Of a stretch of 64,000 nucleotides of DNA, positions 44,069-54,353 are shown one piece after another. The notes under the pieces were generated by a model. The model had not been told where the DNA came from and made no database searches. It saw only the letters and a program-made list of their open reading frames with translations. Location: positions 1 to 64,000 of the forward strand of contig CAJOGX010000002.1 of the NCBI GenBank assembly GCA_905234175.1, written 5' to 3'. Origin of the DNA: an uncultured Selenomonadaceae bacterium (GTDB lineage: Bacteria; Bacillota; Negativicutes; Selenomonadales; Selenomonadaceae). Every line of letters begins with the position of its first letter. Position 1 is the stretch's first letter. The position numbers were made by a program, and so were the translations under genes.

Positions 44069-44344
44069 TCATATGCCGAAAATCCTGCCGCCGAAATTAT
44101 TATTTATTCCGCCCAAATTTCCGCCAACGTCGAACGCGGAACTAATCACGCGGGTTGCCTCCTGGCTGGCGTCGACTTCGTTAGAAAGCCGAACCTGATT
44201 CGTCGCCGCACTTATCGCCGCCGCCTCCGCATTATTTTTCACGCTGGTTTCCGGCGGCTTTTTCGGAAAATCCTCAGCGAAAAAAGTTCCTTCGTACATT
44301 TCGCCAAACGCATTTTCCCTGAAAAAATTTCTTTCACTGCTCAT
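44069..44344 (-). CDS. Small hypothetical protein, 91 aa
   Basis: A short soluble protein beginning MSSERNFFRENAFGEMYEG with an Ala/Asn/Gly-rich, probably disordered C terminus (GGNLGGINNNFGGRIFGI). ATG 44344 has AAGGAGG. Its end is 3 bp from the convergent cheX end. It follows the flgD terminator, so it has its own transcript (a TAAAAT-like -10 lies ~45 bases upstream). Position among flagellar and chemotaxis genes hints at a related role; no family recognised. Confidence 0.6.
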   Translation of the reverse strand: MSSERNFFRENAFGEMYEGTFFAEDFPKKPPETSVKNNAEAAAISAATNQVRLSNEVDASQEATRVISSAFDVGGNLGGINNNFGGRIFGI

Positions 44345-44387
44345 GGAAATTCCTCCTTCGCTTGAGCTTTATAAAATTTTAGCACAC

Positions 44388-44426
44388 AAAAACCCCTCCC
44401 GCAAGATTTTTCCGGCGGCAGGGGCT
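44388..44426 (-). terminator. Terminator of the fliK-flgD operon
   Basis: CCCCTCCCGC and GGCGGCAGGGG form a strong GC stem with an A/T-rich loop. On the minus strand it is followed by TTTTTG. On the plus strand it is followed by CTTTTT, so it could work in both directions. Confidence 0.75.
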
Positions 44427-44447
44427 TTTTAAATTTATGCTTTTCGT

Positions 44448-45017
44448 TTATGCTTCAGCGATATTATTTTCGGCTGTAATTTCTTCGGCGGAAAGTTCCT
44501 CTTCAGTTCCGTCGAGCGCGTACAGGTGAGCGATATTGGCAATGTCGACGTGGTGAACAACGCCTTCGCCGTCAACCGCAACTACGCGCGTCAGGCCTTC
44601 GGAAACGGTGACGCCGGTTATCGTGCCGCTGAAATTTTCGGTCGTGCTGATGGGGCTGCCTTCCTCGTCGGCGCTCTCCACGGTTTCAATCCAGTCGACG
44701 CCCTTGCCAATCATGCTGCTGAGCTGGCCGACCAGAACCGACGTGTCGATATTGCTGACGACTTTGCTGACTTTTTCGAGCCCGCTGGCGACGTTGGTCA
44801 TCTGTTCGAGCGACGTGAACTGCGCCATCTGAGAAATAAACTCGCCGTTATCCTGCGGGTCGAGAGGATCCTGGTGCTGGAGCTGCGTAACCAGAAGCTG
44901 AAGGAACGCGTCCTTACCGAGTTCGTTGCTTTTTTCGGCAACTTTCTGCGTCGCCGCGTAGGCTTCGGAATTGTACGTGACGCCGTCCACGGTTATGGTG
45001 TTGAGCGAATTTGCCAT
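44448..45017 (-). CDS. flgD: Flagellar hook capping protein FlgD
   Basis: FlgD caps the growing hook. The 189-residue protein has the conserved N terminus GKDAFLQLLVTQLQHQDPLDPQDNGEFISQMAQFTSLEQMTN split over residues 35-76, then a short Tudor/Fn3-like region (VGKGVDW..., GTITGVTVSEGL). It lacks the longer C-terminal part of enterobacterial FlgD, as often in Firmicutes. It follows fliK by 12 nt and is the last gene before a terminator. Confidence 0.93.
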   Translation of the reverse strand: MANSLNTITVDGVTYNSEAYAATQKVAEKSNELGKDAFLQLLVTQLQHQDPLDPQDNGEFISQMAQFTSLEQMTNVASGLEKVSKVVSNIDTSVLVGQLSSMIGKGVDWIETVESADEEGSPISTTENFSGTITGVTVSEGLTRVVAVDGEGVVHHVDIANIAHLYALDGTEEELSAEEITAENNIAEA

Positions 45018-45029
45018 GTTGAAAACCTC

Positions 45030-47303
45030 CTAAATTTTGTAATCGACGCCGTCCGTGGAAACCGTGCCGCCGGCGGGATTGAGCGCGTCGACTTCCTCTT
45101 CAAACGCGCTGAGATTAATTCTGCCGCCGCCGGAATTGGGCTGCTGCTGATTCTGCTGCCACGCCTGCTGCCCCTGCTCGTTCGTCAAGCCGCCGTCGCT
45201 GAGGCCGGAATAAACCTGCACGTTTTCAACTTTCAAGCCCTGCTCATTGAGTTCCTGCCGGAGCTGGACGAGAGAGTTTTCAATAATCGTGCGAACCTGA
45301 ACATTGTCGCTGAAAAAGCTGGCGTTGACGGCGCCGTTCTGGCTCACGGAAATTCTGAGCGTCAGCTGACCGAGATGTTCCGGCTTGAGATTTATAACCA
45401 TTTCGGTATTTTCAGCGGTACGGATAAGGCGCGCCTGCTGAACGATTTGCGCTGGTACGTTGAAATCTTCGCGCGGAGTTTGAGCTGGAGCGTCGGGCGT
45501 CTGCACCTGCGCGAGCGGCTGCTGAACGTTATTTGTATTGTTGAGCGTGAGCACCGGCGTCGGCGAATCTGAAACCTGCGCGGCGGAATTTTCTTCGGCT
45601 GTCGGAATTTGTACCGGCTGAGTTTGAGTCTGCGGCTGAGCCGTCGGAACTTCGACTTCGACCGTGGGAACCTGCGCGACCGGCTGGAAATTCTGCGTCG
45701 GCGCTGAAACTTCGACCGGCTGAGAAATTTGCGGCGCGGAAATTTGTACCGGCTGAGCCACTGGAATTTCTTCGCTGGAAACCTGCGCGGTCGGCTGCGT
45801 TAAAATTTGAGCGGAAGTTTGCGGCTGGGACTGCGTGAAGGTTTGCTGTTGCTGCTGTGAAAATTGCTGTTGCGTCGGCGCCTGCTGGACTGGAGTTACC
45901 GGCGTCGAGACTGGCGCTTCTTCGAGCGTGACGTTTACGCCGAGCGCCTGCGAAACTGGCTGAGCCTGCTGAGAAATTTGCGGAGGCGCGGTAACCTGAA
46001 CCTGCGGCGCGGCTGAAATTTCTACTGACTGAACCTGCGCGGCGGCGGGCGTCTGAATCTGCGGCGTCGCTGGAATTTCAACTGCTGGCTGAGTTTGTAC
46101 CGGCTGAATTATTTGCGTGGCGGGCGTTTGAACTTGCGGCGCGGAAATTTCTACCGGCTGAGCTGTCTGCGCGGCGGGCGTCTGAATTTGCGGCGTCGCT
46201 GAAATTTCTACCGCTGGCTGAGTTTGAACCGGCTGAATTATCTGCGCGGCTGGCGTTTGAACTTGCGGCGCGGAAATTTCTACCGGCTGGAAAATTGTCT
46301 GCGTGAAAGTTTGCTGCTGCGGCTGGAACCGCGCGAAAATCATTGGCGCTGGCTGAGTTTGTACCGGCGCTGGATTTTCTGCCGCTGATTGATTTTGAAC
46401 TGGCTGGGCTTGCGGCTGGAGTTCAGTTTGCGGCGCGGCTAAAATTTCCGGCGCGGTTTGAACTTGTGCGGAAAAAATTTCAGCTGCCGGTTGAACCTGC
46501 GGGGCGACGCTTGCCTGAACGTCGGCGGCGCTCCAGGTTTTTCCTCCCAGCAGGTCAAGCATCGACTGCGAATTTGAATTGCCCGACTGCGGCAGTACTG
46601 TTTGCAAATTCGTGGCGGCTGGAACTTCCTCGACTTTCGGCGCCAGTAAAGTTTCCGTGTTCGACGTGAAAAAATAATTCGCGCTGACGAAAACCGGCTG
46701 TTCCGGTGCAACTTCTGCAAGTTCCGGCGCGTCAGCTTTTTCAACTGTCGGCTGAGAAAAATTTTCCGGCGCTGGCGTTTCAACTTTTGGCTGAGAAGAA
46801 TTTTCCGGCGCTGGCGTTTCAACTTTTGGCTGAGAAATAATTTCCGGCGCGGGAAGTTCAACTTTTGGCTGAGAAATAATTTCCGGCGCGGGAACTTCGA
46901 CCGTCGGCTGAGAAATAATTTCCGGCGTTGGAACTTCAACTGTCGGCTGAGAAAAAATTTCCGGCGTTGGAAGTTCGGCGGTTGGTTGAGGAATAATTTT
47001 AGGAATGAGTGCTGCTTGAGCGTTGGATAAAATTTGCGGCGCGTCCTGCGCCAAATCGTTCTGTCCCTGAGGCGCTGCTGGTTGCGAATCGCTGGCGGCG
47101 GGCTGGACTGCTGCGGCGGATTGTTCCGGCTGAGCCTGCTGCTCGATTTTCGCGCTTGCCTTATCGAGTGTCGCGCTGAATTTTTCTTCGCCGGATTTCT
47201 GCGCGAGCTGTGGAGTTTTCGCTGAAGTTCGTGCGCCCGCGTCTGCGGATTTCGCCGTCGGATTTAGATTTATTTGTAACAGATTTGTGTTAGCGTTTGC
47301 CAT
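45030..47303 (-). CDS. fliK: Flagellar hook-length control protein FliK
   Basis: FliK measures hook length and switches export specificity. The 757-residue protein is mostly Pro/Gln/Val/Ala-rich and disordered. The C-terminal Flg_hook domain (about 625-715) is intact: [19 protein letters not shown] and [24 protein letters not shown]. The ruler region has six 13-residue repeats like [13 protein letters not shown] (residues 106-183) and a later ~43-residue unit present twice. It is much longer than enterobacterial FliK (~400 aa). ATG 47303 has GGGAGG. Confidence 0.9.
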   Translation of the reverse strand: MANANTNLLQINLNPTAKSADAGARTSAKTPQLAQKSGEEKFSATLDKASAKIEQQAQPEQSAAAVQPAASDSQPAAPQGQNDLAQDAPQILSNAQAALIPKIIPQPTAELPTPEIFSQPTVEVPTPEIISQPTVEVPAPEIISQPKVELPAPEIISQPKVETPAPENSSQPKVETPAPENFSQPTVEKADAPELAEVAPEQPVFVSANYFFTSNTETLLAPKVEEVPAATNLQTVLPQSGNSNSQSMLDLLGGKTWSAADVQASVAPQVQPAAEIFSAQVQTAPEILAAPQTELQPQAQPVQNQSAAENPAPVQTQPAPMIFARFQPQQQTFTQTIFQPVEISAPQVQTPAAQIIQPVQTQPAVEISATPQIQTPAAQTAQPVEISAPQVQTPATQIIQPVQTQPAVEIPATPQIQTPAAAQVQSVEISAAPQVQVTAPPQISQQAQPVSQALGVNVTLEEAPVSTPVTPVQQAPTQQQFSQQQQQTFTQSQPQTSAQILTQPTAQVSSEEIPVAQPVQISAPQISQPVEVSAPTQNFQPVAQVPTVEVEVPTAQPQTQTQPVQIPTAEENSAAQVSDSPTPVLTLNNTNNVQQPLAQVQTPDAPAQTPREDFNVPAQIVQQARLIRTAENTEMVINLKPEHLGQLTLRISVSQNGAVNASFFSDNVQVRTIIENSLVQLRQELNEQGLKVENVQVYSGLSDGGLTNEQGQQAWQQNQQQPNSGGGRINLSAFEEEVDALNPAGGTVSTDGVDYKI
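46020..46285 (-). repeat. ~129-bp tandem repeat within fliK
   Basis: About 43 codons beginning [12 protein letters not shown] and containing [11 protein letters not shown] and TPQIQTPAA occur twice in a row, followed by the start of a third ([10 protein letters not shown]). The unit length is a multiple of three, so copy changes keep the frame. Boundaries are approximate. Confidence 0.65.
46755..46988 (-). repeat. 39-bp tandem repeats within fliK
   Basis: Six copies of a 13-codon unit (consensus QPxVExPxPEIIS) run in tandem, with a degenerate seventh just after. The unit is a multiple of three, so gain or loss of copies would change protein length without a frameshift. Confidence 0.85.
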
Positions 47304-47430
47304 GAGCTGCCTCCCCTTTCTTAAGAATATCGAAATTTACAACAGGGCGGTTAAATTTTTCCGGTGTACTAATTTTGACGAACCTGCTATAATAATTGCC
47401 GAAAATTTTTCTTGCGAAGGAGTGAAGAAT

Positions 47431-49962
47431 TTGTTTGGCTTTCTGAAAAGATTTCTCGGCGATAACAACGACAAAGAAATTAAGCGAATGCGCAGGATTG
47501 TCGACAAAATCAACGCGCTCGAACCGACGATGCAAAATTACACTGACGATAAACTGACCGGCTCCACTGAAATTTTTCGCGAACGCCTGAAAAACGGCGA
47601 GACGCTTAATGATATTTTGCCGGAAGCTTTTGCCGTGACGCGTGAGGCCTCGCGCAGGGTTCTGGGAATGCGCCACTTCGATGTTCAGCTGATTGGCGGA
47701 ATTTGTCTGCACGAAGGAAAAATCGCTGAAATGAAAACCGGCGAAGGCAAAACCCTCGTGGCAACTTTACCCGTCTACCTGAACGCGCTCGAAGGCAAAG
47801 GCGTGCACGTCGTCACCGTCAACGATTACCTTGCAAAGCGCGACAGCGAATGGATGGGACAGCTTTACAGTTTCTTAGGCTTGAGCGTCGGGCTGATTAT
47901 TCACGACATGGATTTTCCCGAACGAAAATATTCCTACGGCTGCGACGTGACTTTCGGCACGAACAACGAGTTCGGCTTCGACTACCTGCGCGATAACATG
48001 GTTGTCCACCAGGAACAGATGGTTCAGCGCCCGCTCCATTACGCTATCGTCGACGAAGTTGATTCGATTCTGATTGACGAGGCTCGCACGCCGCTGATTA
48101 TTTCCGGCCCTGGCGCGAAGTCAACCGACATGTATGCGATTATGGCGCGCGTCGTCGTGGATTTAAAAGAGGGCGAAGATTACACCGTTGACGAAAAGCA
48201 GAAAACCGTTTCGCCCAAAGATGAAGTCATTCCGAAAATTGAAAAGCGGCTCGGCATTACAAATCTCTACGCGCCGGAAAATATCGAGCTCAGTCACTGC
48301 TTCACCGCCGCGCTCCGCGCCAAGGCGCTCATGAAACGCGACCGCGATTACGTTGTCCGCGACGACGAAATTATTATCGTTGACGAATTTACCGGCAGGC
48401 TTATGACTGGGCGCCGCTATTCCGACGGTCTTCATCAGGCGATTGAGGCTAAGGAGGGCGTGCGAATCCGCCGCGAATCTCAGACGCTCGCTACGATAAC
48501 TTTCCAGAATTATTTCCGCATGTACGAAAAGCTCGCCGGAATGACGGGCACCGCTAAGACCGAGGAAGACGAGTTTCTGAAAATTTATCACCTGCCGGTT
48601 GTCGTCGTGCCAACGAACAAGCCAGTCAAGCGTATCGACCACCCCGACGTTATCTACAAAAACAAGCGCGCGAAATACAAAGCCGTCGGACAGTTCGTCG
48701 AGGAAATTCACGCGAAAGGGCAGCCGATTTTGATTGGTACGACTTCTATCACGCAGTCCGAGGAACTCAGCGCGATTCTAAGAAAGCGCGGTATCCCCCA
48801 CAGTGTTCTGAATGCGAAGTTCCACGAAAAGGAAGCTCAAATCGTTGCGGACGCCGGTCAGAAAAATGCCGTTACAATCGCTACGAATATGGCGGGGCGC
48901 GGCACGGATATTAAACTTGGCGAAGGCGTTCCTGAACTCGGCGGCTTATTTATCGTCGGCACGGAGCGCCACGAATCTCGGCGCATTGATAACCAGTTAC
49001 GCGGGCGCAGCGGCAGGCAGGGCGACCCAGGCGAGTCAAGATTTTTCCTGTCGCTCGAAGATGATTTGATGAGACTTTTCGCGTCTGATAACGTCGCCAA
49101 AATCATGGACAAGCTCGGCATGGAGGAGGACGAGCCGATTGAACATTCGCTGATTACCAAATCGATTGAGCACGCGCAGAAAAAAGTTGAGGCGCGCAAC
49201 TTCGACATTCGCAAGCACGTTCTCGAATACGATGACGTTATGAATCAGCAGCGCGAAGTTATCTACGGCGAACGCAAAAAAATTCTCAACGGCGACAACC
49301 TGCGCGAAAATATCGTCGGCATGGTCAACCACATTATCAAGGCGGAACTGAATCAGTACGCCAACGAAAAACTTTACCCCGAAGAATGGCAGCTCGACGA
49401 ACTCATTAAGGACGCCGAAAAAATTTACGCCGCGCCTGGTCAGCTCCAGCTTTCCGAACTTGAAAAACTCAGCCGCGACGAACTTAAGGAACTGCTCGAA
49501 AAAGTTGCCGCTGATAATTACAAACAGCGCGAGGAAACTTTTGGCGAAGAAACCATGCGCGAACTCGAACGCGTCATAATGCTCCGCGTCGTCGATAACA
49601 AGTGGATGGAGCACCTCGACCATATGGACATGTTGCGCGAAGGAATAAATTTGCGCGCCTACGGTCAGCGTAATCCGCTCGTCGAATACAAAATCGAAGC
49701 GCTCACCATGTTTGAGGAAATGGAAGCCGCTATCCAGGATCAAATCGCTGGGCTGATTTACCACGTGGCAATCGTTTCGCAGGAAGAACAGAAAGTTCAG
49801 GACCGCCTGCAGACCGCGCAGGCCTCTCACGGCGGCGAAACCAGTCCCGCTGAATCTCAGAAGACGCCCAAAACTGCTGACGGTAAAAAAGTCGGCAGAA
49901 ACGACCCATGCCCCTGCGGCTCCGGCAAAAAATATAAAAACTGCTGCGGCCGCGACAAATAA
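47431..49962 (+). CDS. secA: Preprotein translocase ATPase SecA
   Basis: SecA drives proteins through SecYEG. The 843-residue chain has Walker [31 protein letters not shown], the helicase motif [14 protein letters not shown], and the C-terminal zinc-binding SEC-C motif [13 protein letters not shown] preceded by GRNDP. The start is TTG 47431 with AAGGAG; ORF extension upstream has no site. An extended -10 (TGCTATAAT, about 47388) is upstream. It is followed after 18 nt by prfB, a classic pair. Confidence 0.97.
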   Translation: MFGFLKRFLGDNNDKEIKRMRRIVDKINALEPTMQNYTDDKLTGSTEIFRERLKNGETLNDILPEAFAVTREASRRVLGMRHFDVQLIGGICLHEGKIAEMKTGEGKTLVATLPVYLNALEGKGVHVVTVNDYLAKRDSEWMGQLYSFLGLSVGLIIHDMDFPERKYSYGCDVTFGTNNEFGFDYLRDNMVVHQEQMVQRPLHYAIVDEVDSILIDEARTPLIISGPGAKSTDMYAIMARVVVDLKEGEDYTVDEKQKTVSPKDEVIPKIEKRLGITNLYAPENIELSHCFTAALRAKALMKRDRDYVVRDDEIIIVDEFTGRLMTGRRYSDGLHQAIEAKEGVRIRRESQTLATITFQNYFRMYEKLAGMTGTAKTEEDEFLKIYHLPVVVVPTNKPVKRIDHPDVIYKNKRAKYKAVGQFVEEIHAKGQPILIGTTSITQSEELSAILRKRGIPHSVLNAKFHEKEAQIVADAGQKNAVTIATNMAGRGTDIKLGEGVPELGGLFIVGTERHESRRIDNQLRGRSGRQGDPGESRFFLSLEDDLMRLFASDNVAKIMDKLGMEEDEPIEHSLITKSIEHAQKKVEARNFDIRKHVLEYDDVMNQQREVIYGERKKILNGDNLRENIVGMVNHIIKAELNQYANEKLYPEEWQLDELIKDAEKIYAAPGQLQLSELEKLSRDELKELLEKVAADNYKQREETFGEETMRELERVIMLRVVDNKWMEHLDHMDMLREGINLRAYGQRNPLVEYKIEALTMFEEMEAAIQDQIAGLIYHVAIVSQEEQKVQDRLQTAQASHGGETSPAESQKTPKTADGKKVGRNDPCPCGSGKKYKNCCGRDK

Positions 49963-49980
49963 TTTTTAGGAAGTGATTAA

Positions 49981-51088
49981 ATGCTTGAAGACAAAAAAGT
50001 TGAACTGACGGCGCTGCGCGAAAAGCTGAACGAAATGGGGGATTCACTTTGACATCGCGCGCAAGGAAGAAAAAATCGCCGAACTCGAATACAAAATGGG
50101 CGAGCCGACTTTCTGGGACAATCCCGAAACCGCTCAAGCCATCACGCAAGAACTCAACGGAATAAAATCCGGCGTCGACACCTACAAAAATCTCGTGGCG
50201 AAGTACGACGACGCGCAAACCCTTCTGGAACTCGCGCTGGAGGAAGACGATTCTTCGCAGGAAGCTGACATCGCCGCCGAAATTTCCGCTATCAAAGACG
50301 GTCTGGAAAATCTGCGGCTGGAAATTCTGCTCAGCGAACCCTACGACGCCAACAACGCAATTCTGACTTTGCACGCAGGCGCTGGCGGCACCGAGGCGCA
50401 GGACTGGACGCAAATGCTTTTGAGAATGTACGTGCGCTGGGCTGAACGCCACGGCTTTACCGTAGAGACCGCCGACATTCTCCCTGGCGACGAGGCCGGC
50501 GTCAAATCCGTCACGCTCTTTATCAAAGGGCACAACGCCTACGGTTTTCTGAAATCCGAAAAGGGTATTCATCGCCTCGTCAGAATTTCGCCGTTCGATT
50601 CAAACGCGCGCCGCCACACGTCTTTTTCCGCCTGCGACATCATGCCCGAAATCGACGACGCCGTTGAAGTCGATATAAACATGGCGGACGTTCGCGTCGA
50701 CACCTACCGCGCGTCCGGCGCCGGCGGCCAGCACATCAACAAAACTTCCTCCGCCGTCCGCATGACGCACATTCCAACCGGAATTGTCGTCCAGTGCCAG
50801 AACGAACGCTCGCAGATTCAAAACCGTGAGCAGTGCCTCAGAATGCTCCGCGCGAAACTTTTTGAACTCGAACTCGAAAAAAAGGAAGCCGAAATTGCTA
50901 AGCTCGAAGGCGACCGCATGAAAATCGAATGGGGCAGCCAGATTCGCTCGTACGTTTTTCAGCCCTACACGCTCGTCAAGGATTTGCGCACCGGCGAGGA
51001 AACCGGCAACGTTCAGGCGGTTATGGACGGCGAACTCGATAATTTTATTCGCGCGTTCCTCGCTATGAAAGCCAACGTCGCCGTTTAA
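49981..51088 (+). CDS. prfB: Peptide chain release factor 2, +1 frameshift
   Basis: RF2 ends translation at UGA and UAA. The first 23 codons end CTT-TGA (stop at 50050-50052); a +1 slip at CTT-T then reads GAC ATC GCG and continues to 51088, giving ~368 residues. An internal SD-like GGGGG (50037-50041) just upstream fits the known autoregulatory site. The later frame has SPF in RISPFDSNARRHTS (codon recognition) and SGAGGQHINKTSSAVR (catalytic GGQ). Start ATG 49981 has AGGAAG. RF2 thus limits its own synthesis. Confidence 0.97.
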
Positions 51089-51103
51089 TCGGAGGGAAAT
51101 TTT

Positions 51104-51601
51104 TTGCTTGAAAATGTAAATTCGCGCGTCGAAAATTTGAAGAAAACTTACGCGCTGGCAACGCACGTCGAAGGCGGCAGTTTTTCAAAAGTTTACGCGT
51201 CGCCCTTCGCGCAGAGCGGCAGGAAAACCACCGGCAGTATTTATTTTCTGCTGAGCGGCGCCGAAGTTTCGCACTTCCATCAGATTGACTGCGACGAACT
51301 CTGGTACTACCACGAAGGCGGCGGCCTGAAAATTTACGTGATAAAAGGCGGCGCGCTCGAAACTTTTCTGCTCGGTAAAAATCTTGAGCAGGGTCAGCGC
51401 GCTATGGTTTTAATTCCGGCTGGCGCAATTTTCGCGGCGGAAAATCTCGACAGGGACAGCTACACTTTCGTTTCCTGCGCGACTACGCCAGAGTTCAGCT
51501 ACGACGGCTTCAAACTGATTTCGCGCGACGAACTCCAGAAAATTTATCCGCAGGCGCCGGAAAAAATTCTGCGTCTCGCTTACTCGGAGGATTTAACATG
51601 A
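51104..51601 (+). CDS. Cupin family protein (DUF985)
   Basis: A 165-residue beta-barrel cupin of the Cupin_5/DUF985 type. HVEGGSFSKVYAS, TTGSIYFLLSG, SHFHQIDCDELWYYHEG (metal-site His residues) and LIPAGAIFAAEN, CATTPEFSYDGFKL match the family pattern along its length. The start is TTG behind GGAGGG. It overlaps the DUF2993 gene by 4 bp. Function unknown; sugar or small-molecule binding or isomerisation is possible. Confidence 0.85.
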   Translation: MLENVNSRVENLKKTYALATHVEGGSFSKVYASPFAQSGRKTTGSIYFLLSGAEVSHFHQIDCDELWYYHEGGGLKIYVIKGGALETFLLGKNLEQGQRAMVLIPAGAIFAAENLDRDSYTFVSCATTPEFSYDGFKLISRDELQKIYPQAPEKILRLAYSEDLT

Positions 51602-52308
51602 AAAAATTTCTAGCGCTGATTGTAATTCTGCTGGCGATTCTGCTGGCGCTGCTTAATTTCGTACTGCCAGGCACCGTCGCCCAGATTTTCGAAGAACAAA
51701 TCGTCAACGCAACCGCTGCGCAGGATGTCGACGTGATTTTGAGTTCAAACCCCAACGCTAAAGTTGCGCTCGGCGAAATCGAAAAAGTTCACGCGACCGC
51801 CAGCAACGCTACCCTCGGCGAAATGAATTTCAAAAACCTCGCGCTCGACGGCGAAAAAGTCAGCATTAACGTTACCGAACTGCTTATCCCCAGCAAAAAT
51901 CTCACCGCCAACGAGCGTATGCACAAAGTCCTTAAGCACGCCGACAAAATCGAACTGCGCGGCACCGTCACCGAAGACGAGCTCAGAAATTTTATCGCGT
52001 CGAAGGAAAGCAAGCTCGAAAGCCCGACCGTCAAAATTTACCACGACGAAGTTAAGGCGAGCGCCCGCACGAAATTTCTCGGCAGGAACGTTGACCTTGA
52101 CGTTGCCGGAATTTTTACGGTGAACAACGGCGATGTTTTGTTTCACATGACTCGCCTCGACAGCAACGCGATTTTGCGCCGCGTAAATCTTGACGTGCTG
52201 CTGGGCGACGTGAAAATTCTTGACAGCTCGATTCTGCCGCTCGGTCTGAGGTTTGATGCCGTGGAAATGCGCGACGGCGAAGTTGTCGTGACGGCGGTGC
52301 GTAGGTAA
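51598..52308 (+). CDS. DUF2993 (LmeA-like) protein
   Basis: A 236-residue protein with an N-terminal membrane anchor (residues 4-24) and an extracytoplasmic DUF2993 domain (VDVILSSNPNAKVALGEIEKVHATASN, NGDVLFHMTRLDSN, GLRFDAVEMRDGEVVVTA). LmeA-type members bind phospholipids. It overlaps the cupin gene by 4 bp and is followed after 3 nt by the DUF5693 gene, so all belong to one operon with csaB. An envelope role is likely. Confidence 0.8.
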   Translation: MKKFLALIVILLAILLALLNFVLPGTVAQIFEEQIVNATAAQDVDVILSSNPNAKVALGEIEKVHATASNATLGEMNFKNLALDGEKVSINVTELLIPSKNLTANERMHKVLKHADKIELRGTVTEDELRNFIASKESKLESPTVKIYHDEVKASARTKFLGRNVDLDVAGIFTVNNGDVLFHMTRLDSNAILRRVNLDVLLGDVKILDSSILPLGLRFDAVEMRDGEVVVTAVRR

Positions 52309-52311
52309 GCC

Positions 52312-54348
52312 ATGAGAATTTTTGCGTACAACAGAATTTTGCTGCTGATAATCGCCGCCGGTCTTATCGCCTCGCTGATTATCGCCGGTCAGCGTCACGC
52401 GATTGAAACGCACAATTCCCAGGTCGATATGGCGATGGACTACGACAGCCTCCGCAATTTAGCTGAGCGCGAAGGTTTGGACTTCGGCGAAGTTCTTCAG
52501 AAGTTCAAGGCCGCCGGTATCACGTCGCTGGCGATTTACGACACGACTTTTGAAAAGCTCACCCGCGCCGGAAAAGTTATCGCGGTTTACGGCAGCGACA
52601 TAATCACGAATTACCACAGCGGCGCGCTCAACAGCATTCTCTGGCGGCAGGCCGTCGAACTCGGCGCGATTGATCCGACGCGCGTTTACATTGTCGGAAG
52701 CGAACTCGACGCTTACGAAGAAGCGAAGGCTGATTTAATCCGGCGGCTCGGCGCTGACCGCGTGAAAAGTTTTTCCATTGGCGACGCGGAAGTTCTGGAA
52801 GTCAAGGCGCAGTTCGGCGCGTTCATGTCCATGCCCATTGGAATTTCTACGGCGGAGCTTGAGACCGCTAAGGGCGCCGGCTTTCTGGTTTTAGCGCGCC
52901 CGTTCAACTTTCAGAAGTGCACCGTGGAAGACGTTCGCGCAGTTTTCGACCGGCTCGAAGGCTACCCGATTTCCGAAATTGTTTTCGACGGCCCCGAAAT
53001 TCTCGGCGCGTCCGACTGCATTGACGTGACGGCGACGGAATTTAAAAAGCGCGGGATAATTCTCGGCGTGATTGAGCACACAAGCCAGCTGCAATTTTAT
53101 CCACAAACGGGAATGCGGGAACTCGCGCAGAAAATTGGCTACAACAAAGTTGCGCGCCTCTACGCCGTGCCGAAAGACGAACAGCCGCGTTTACAAATTC
53201 CAACGCTGGTGAACCGCTGGTCGACGACTGACCGCGAAAGAAATATCCGAATCAATCTGCTCCGCACGTACGAGAAACCCGCGCCGGATATGACGCTCCT
53301 CGAAACGAATCTGAAATACGTCAGCGAGACGCGCGACAAACTCAAAACTTACGGCTACACCTTCGGGCGCGCGGACACGTTTGAAAATTATTACCCCAAC
53401 AAAATTCTGCGCGCGCTGGTAATAGTCGGCGTGCTGGCGGCGGCAATTCTGTACCTGTCTCTGATTTCGCGGCGCGTCAACGTCAACCCGAACTCGCAGC
53501 TGATAATTCTGGCGGTGCTGTCGGTTATCGCAGTCGTGCCGATTTTGCTGGGCGCTGGCGGAAAAGTTCGCGTGGTTGCGGCGCTTATGAGCGCGAATTT
53601 ATTTCCGGCGCTGGCGGTTATCTGGCAGCTCGACCGGCTGAGATTCAACCGCGCGGCAAACCTTTCGACGGCGCAGGTAATTTTAGCGGCGGTGCTTGCG
53701 CTTTTCGTAACGAGCCTGCTCTCGATGATTGGCGCGGCGTATTTGTCGGGCGCGCTCTCGGACGTGGAATTTTTCTTAGAGTTCCAGATTTTCCGTGGAA
53801 TAAAATTAACGTTCGTCCTGCCGCTGATTTTAGTCGGCTTCGCGTTTTTGCAGCGGTTCAACGTCATGGACGAAGTGCGGCTTAACGTGCCGGCGACGCA
53901 GCAGATTCGCGAAATGCTGAACGCGACGGTCTCGGTGAAAGTTTTGCTGGGAATTTTCGCGGTACTCGGCGCGTTTGTAGTTTTAATCGCGCGGAGCGGG
54001 CACACTGCGGGAATGCCGGTTTCCGGCGCGGAAATTCAGGTTCGCTCAATGCTGGAACAATTTTTCTACGCACGCCCGCGCTCGAAGGAAATTTTCATAG
54101 GGCACCCCGCGTTCGTGCTGGCGATTGCGGCGTTTCTGCAAAAGTTCCCGAAGTCAATTTGCCTTGGGCTGACGATTCTGGCGACGGTCGGACAAAGCTC
54201 AATGGTAGAAACTTTCGCGCACATGCGGACGCCAATTTTGATGTCGTTCCTGCGCGGCGTCGACGGAGTACTCCCAGGCGCGGCGATTGGCGCGGTCTTA
54301 GTTTTGTTTTTGAATTTCGCAATGCGTCCGGCAAAGGAGTTTAACTGA
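52312..54348 (+). CDS. DUF5693 family membrane protein
   Basis: A 678-residue protein: an N-terminal membrane segment (about 8-25), an extracytoplasmic domain to residue ~355 with LREGLDFGEVLQKFKAAGITSLAIYD-type alpha/beta motifs, then about seven membrane segments (365-670). The gene is paired with csaB, as in many SLH-anchored Firmicutes, so a role in secondary cell-wall polymer or envelope assembly is inferred. No catalytic motif recognised. Confidence 0.8.
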   Translation: MRIFAYNRILLLIIAAGLIASLIIAGQRHAIETHNSQVDMAMDYDSLRNLAEREGLDFGEVLQKFKAAGITSLAIYDTTFEKLTRAGKVIAVYGSDIITNYHSGALNSILWRQAVELGAIDPTRVYIVGSELDAYEEAKADLIRRLGADRVKSFSIGDAEVLEVKAQFGAFMSMPIGISTAELETAKGAGFLVLARPFNFQKCTVEDVRAVFDRLEGYPISEIVFDGPEILGASDCIDVTATEFKKRGIILGVIEHTSQLQFYPQTGMRELAQKIGYNKVARLYAVPKDEQPRLQIPTLVNRWSTTDRERNIRINLLRTYEKPAPDMTLLETNLKYVSETRDKLKTYGYTFGRADTFENYYPNKILRALVIVGVLAAAILYLSLISRRVNVNPNSQLIILAVLSVIAVVPILLGAGGKVRVVAALMSANLFPALAVIWQLDRLRFNRAANLSTAQVILAAVLALFVTSLLSMIGAAYLSGALSDVEFFLEFQIFRGIKLTFVLPLILVGFAFLQRFNVMDEVRLNVPATQQIREMLNATVSVKVLLGIFAVLGAFVVLIARSGHTAGMPVSGAEIQVRSMLEQFFYARPRSKEIFIGHPAFVLAIAAFLQKFPKSICLGLTILATVGQSSMVETFAHMRTPILMSFLRGVDGVLPGAAIGAVLVLFLNFAMRPAKEFN

Positions 54349-54353
54349 GTCGC

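Noticed and set aside
44526..45572. 348-codon plus-strand ORF
   Set aside because: It is antisense to flgD and fliK; no start site or recognisable motif.
47375..47393. TTGACG next to TATAAT upstream of secA as a promoter
   Set aside because: The spacing is only 7 bases. An extended -10 (TGCTATAAT) alone is a better reading.
49981..50052. prfB read as a frameshifted pseudogene
   Set aside because: The CTTTGAC slip site with an upstream G-rich SD is the known programmed frameshift of RF2.
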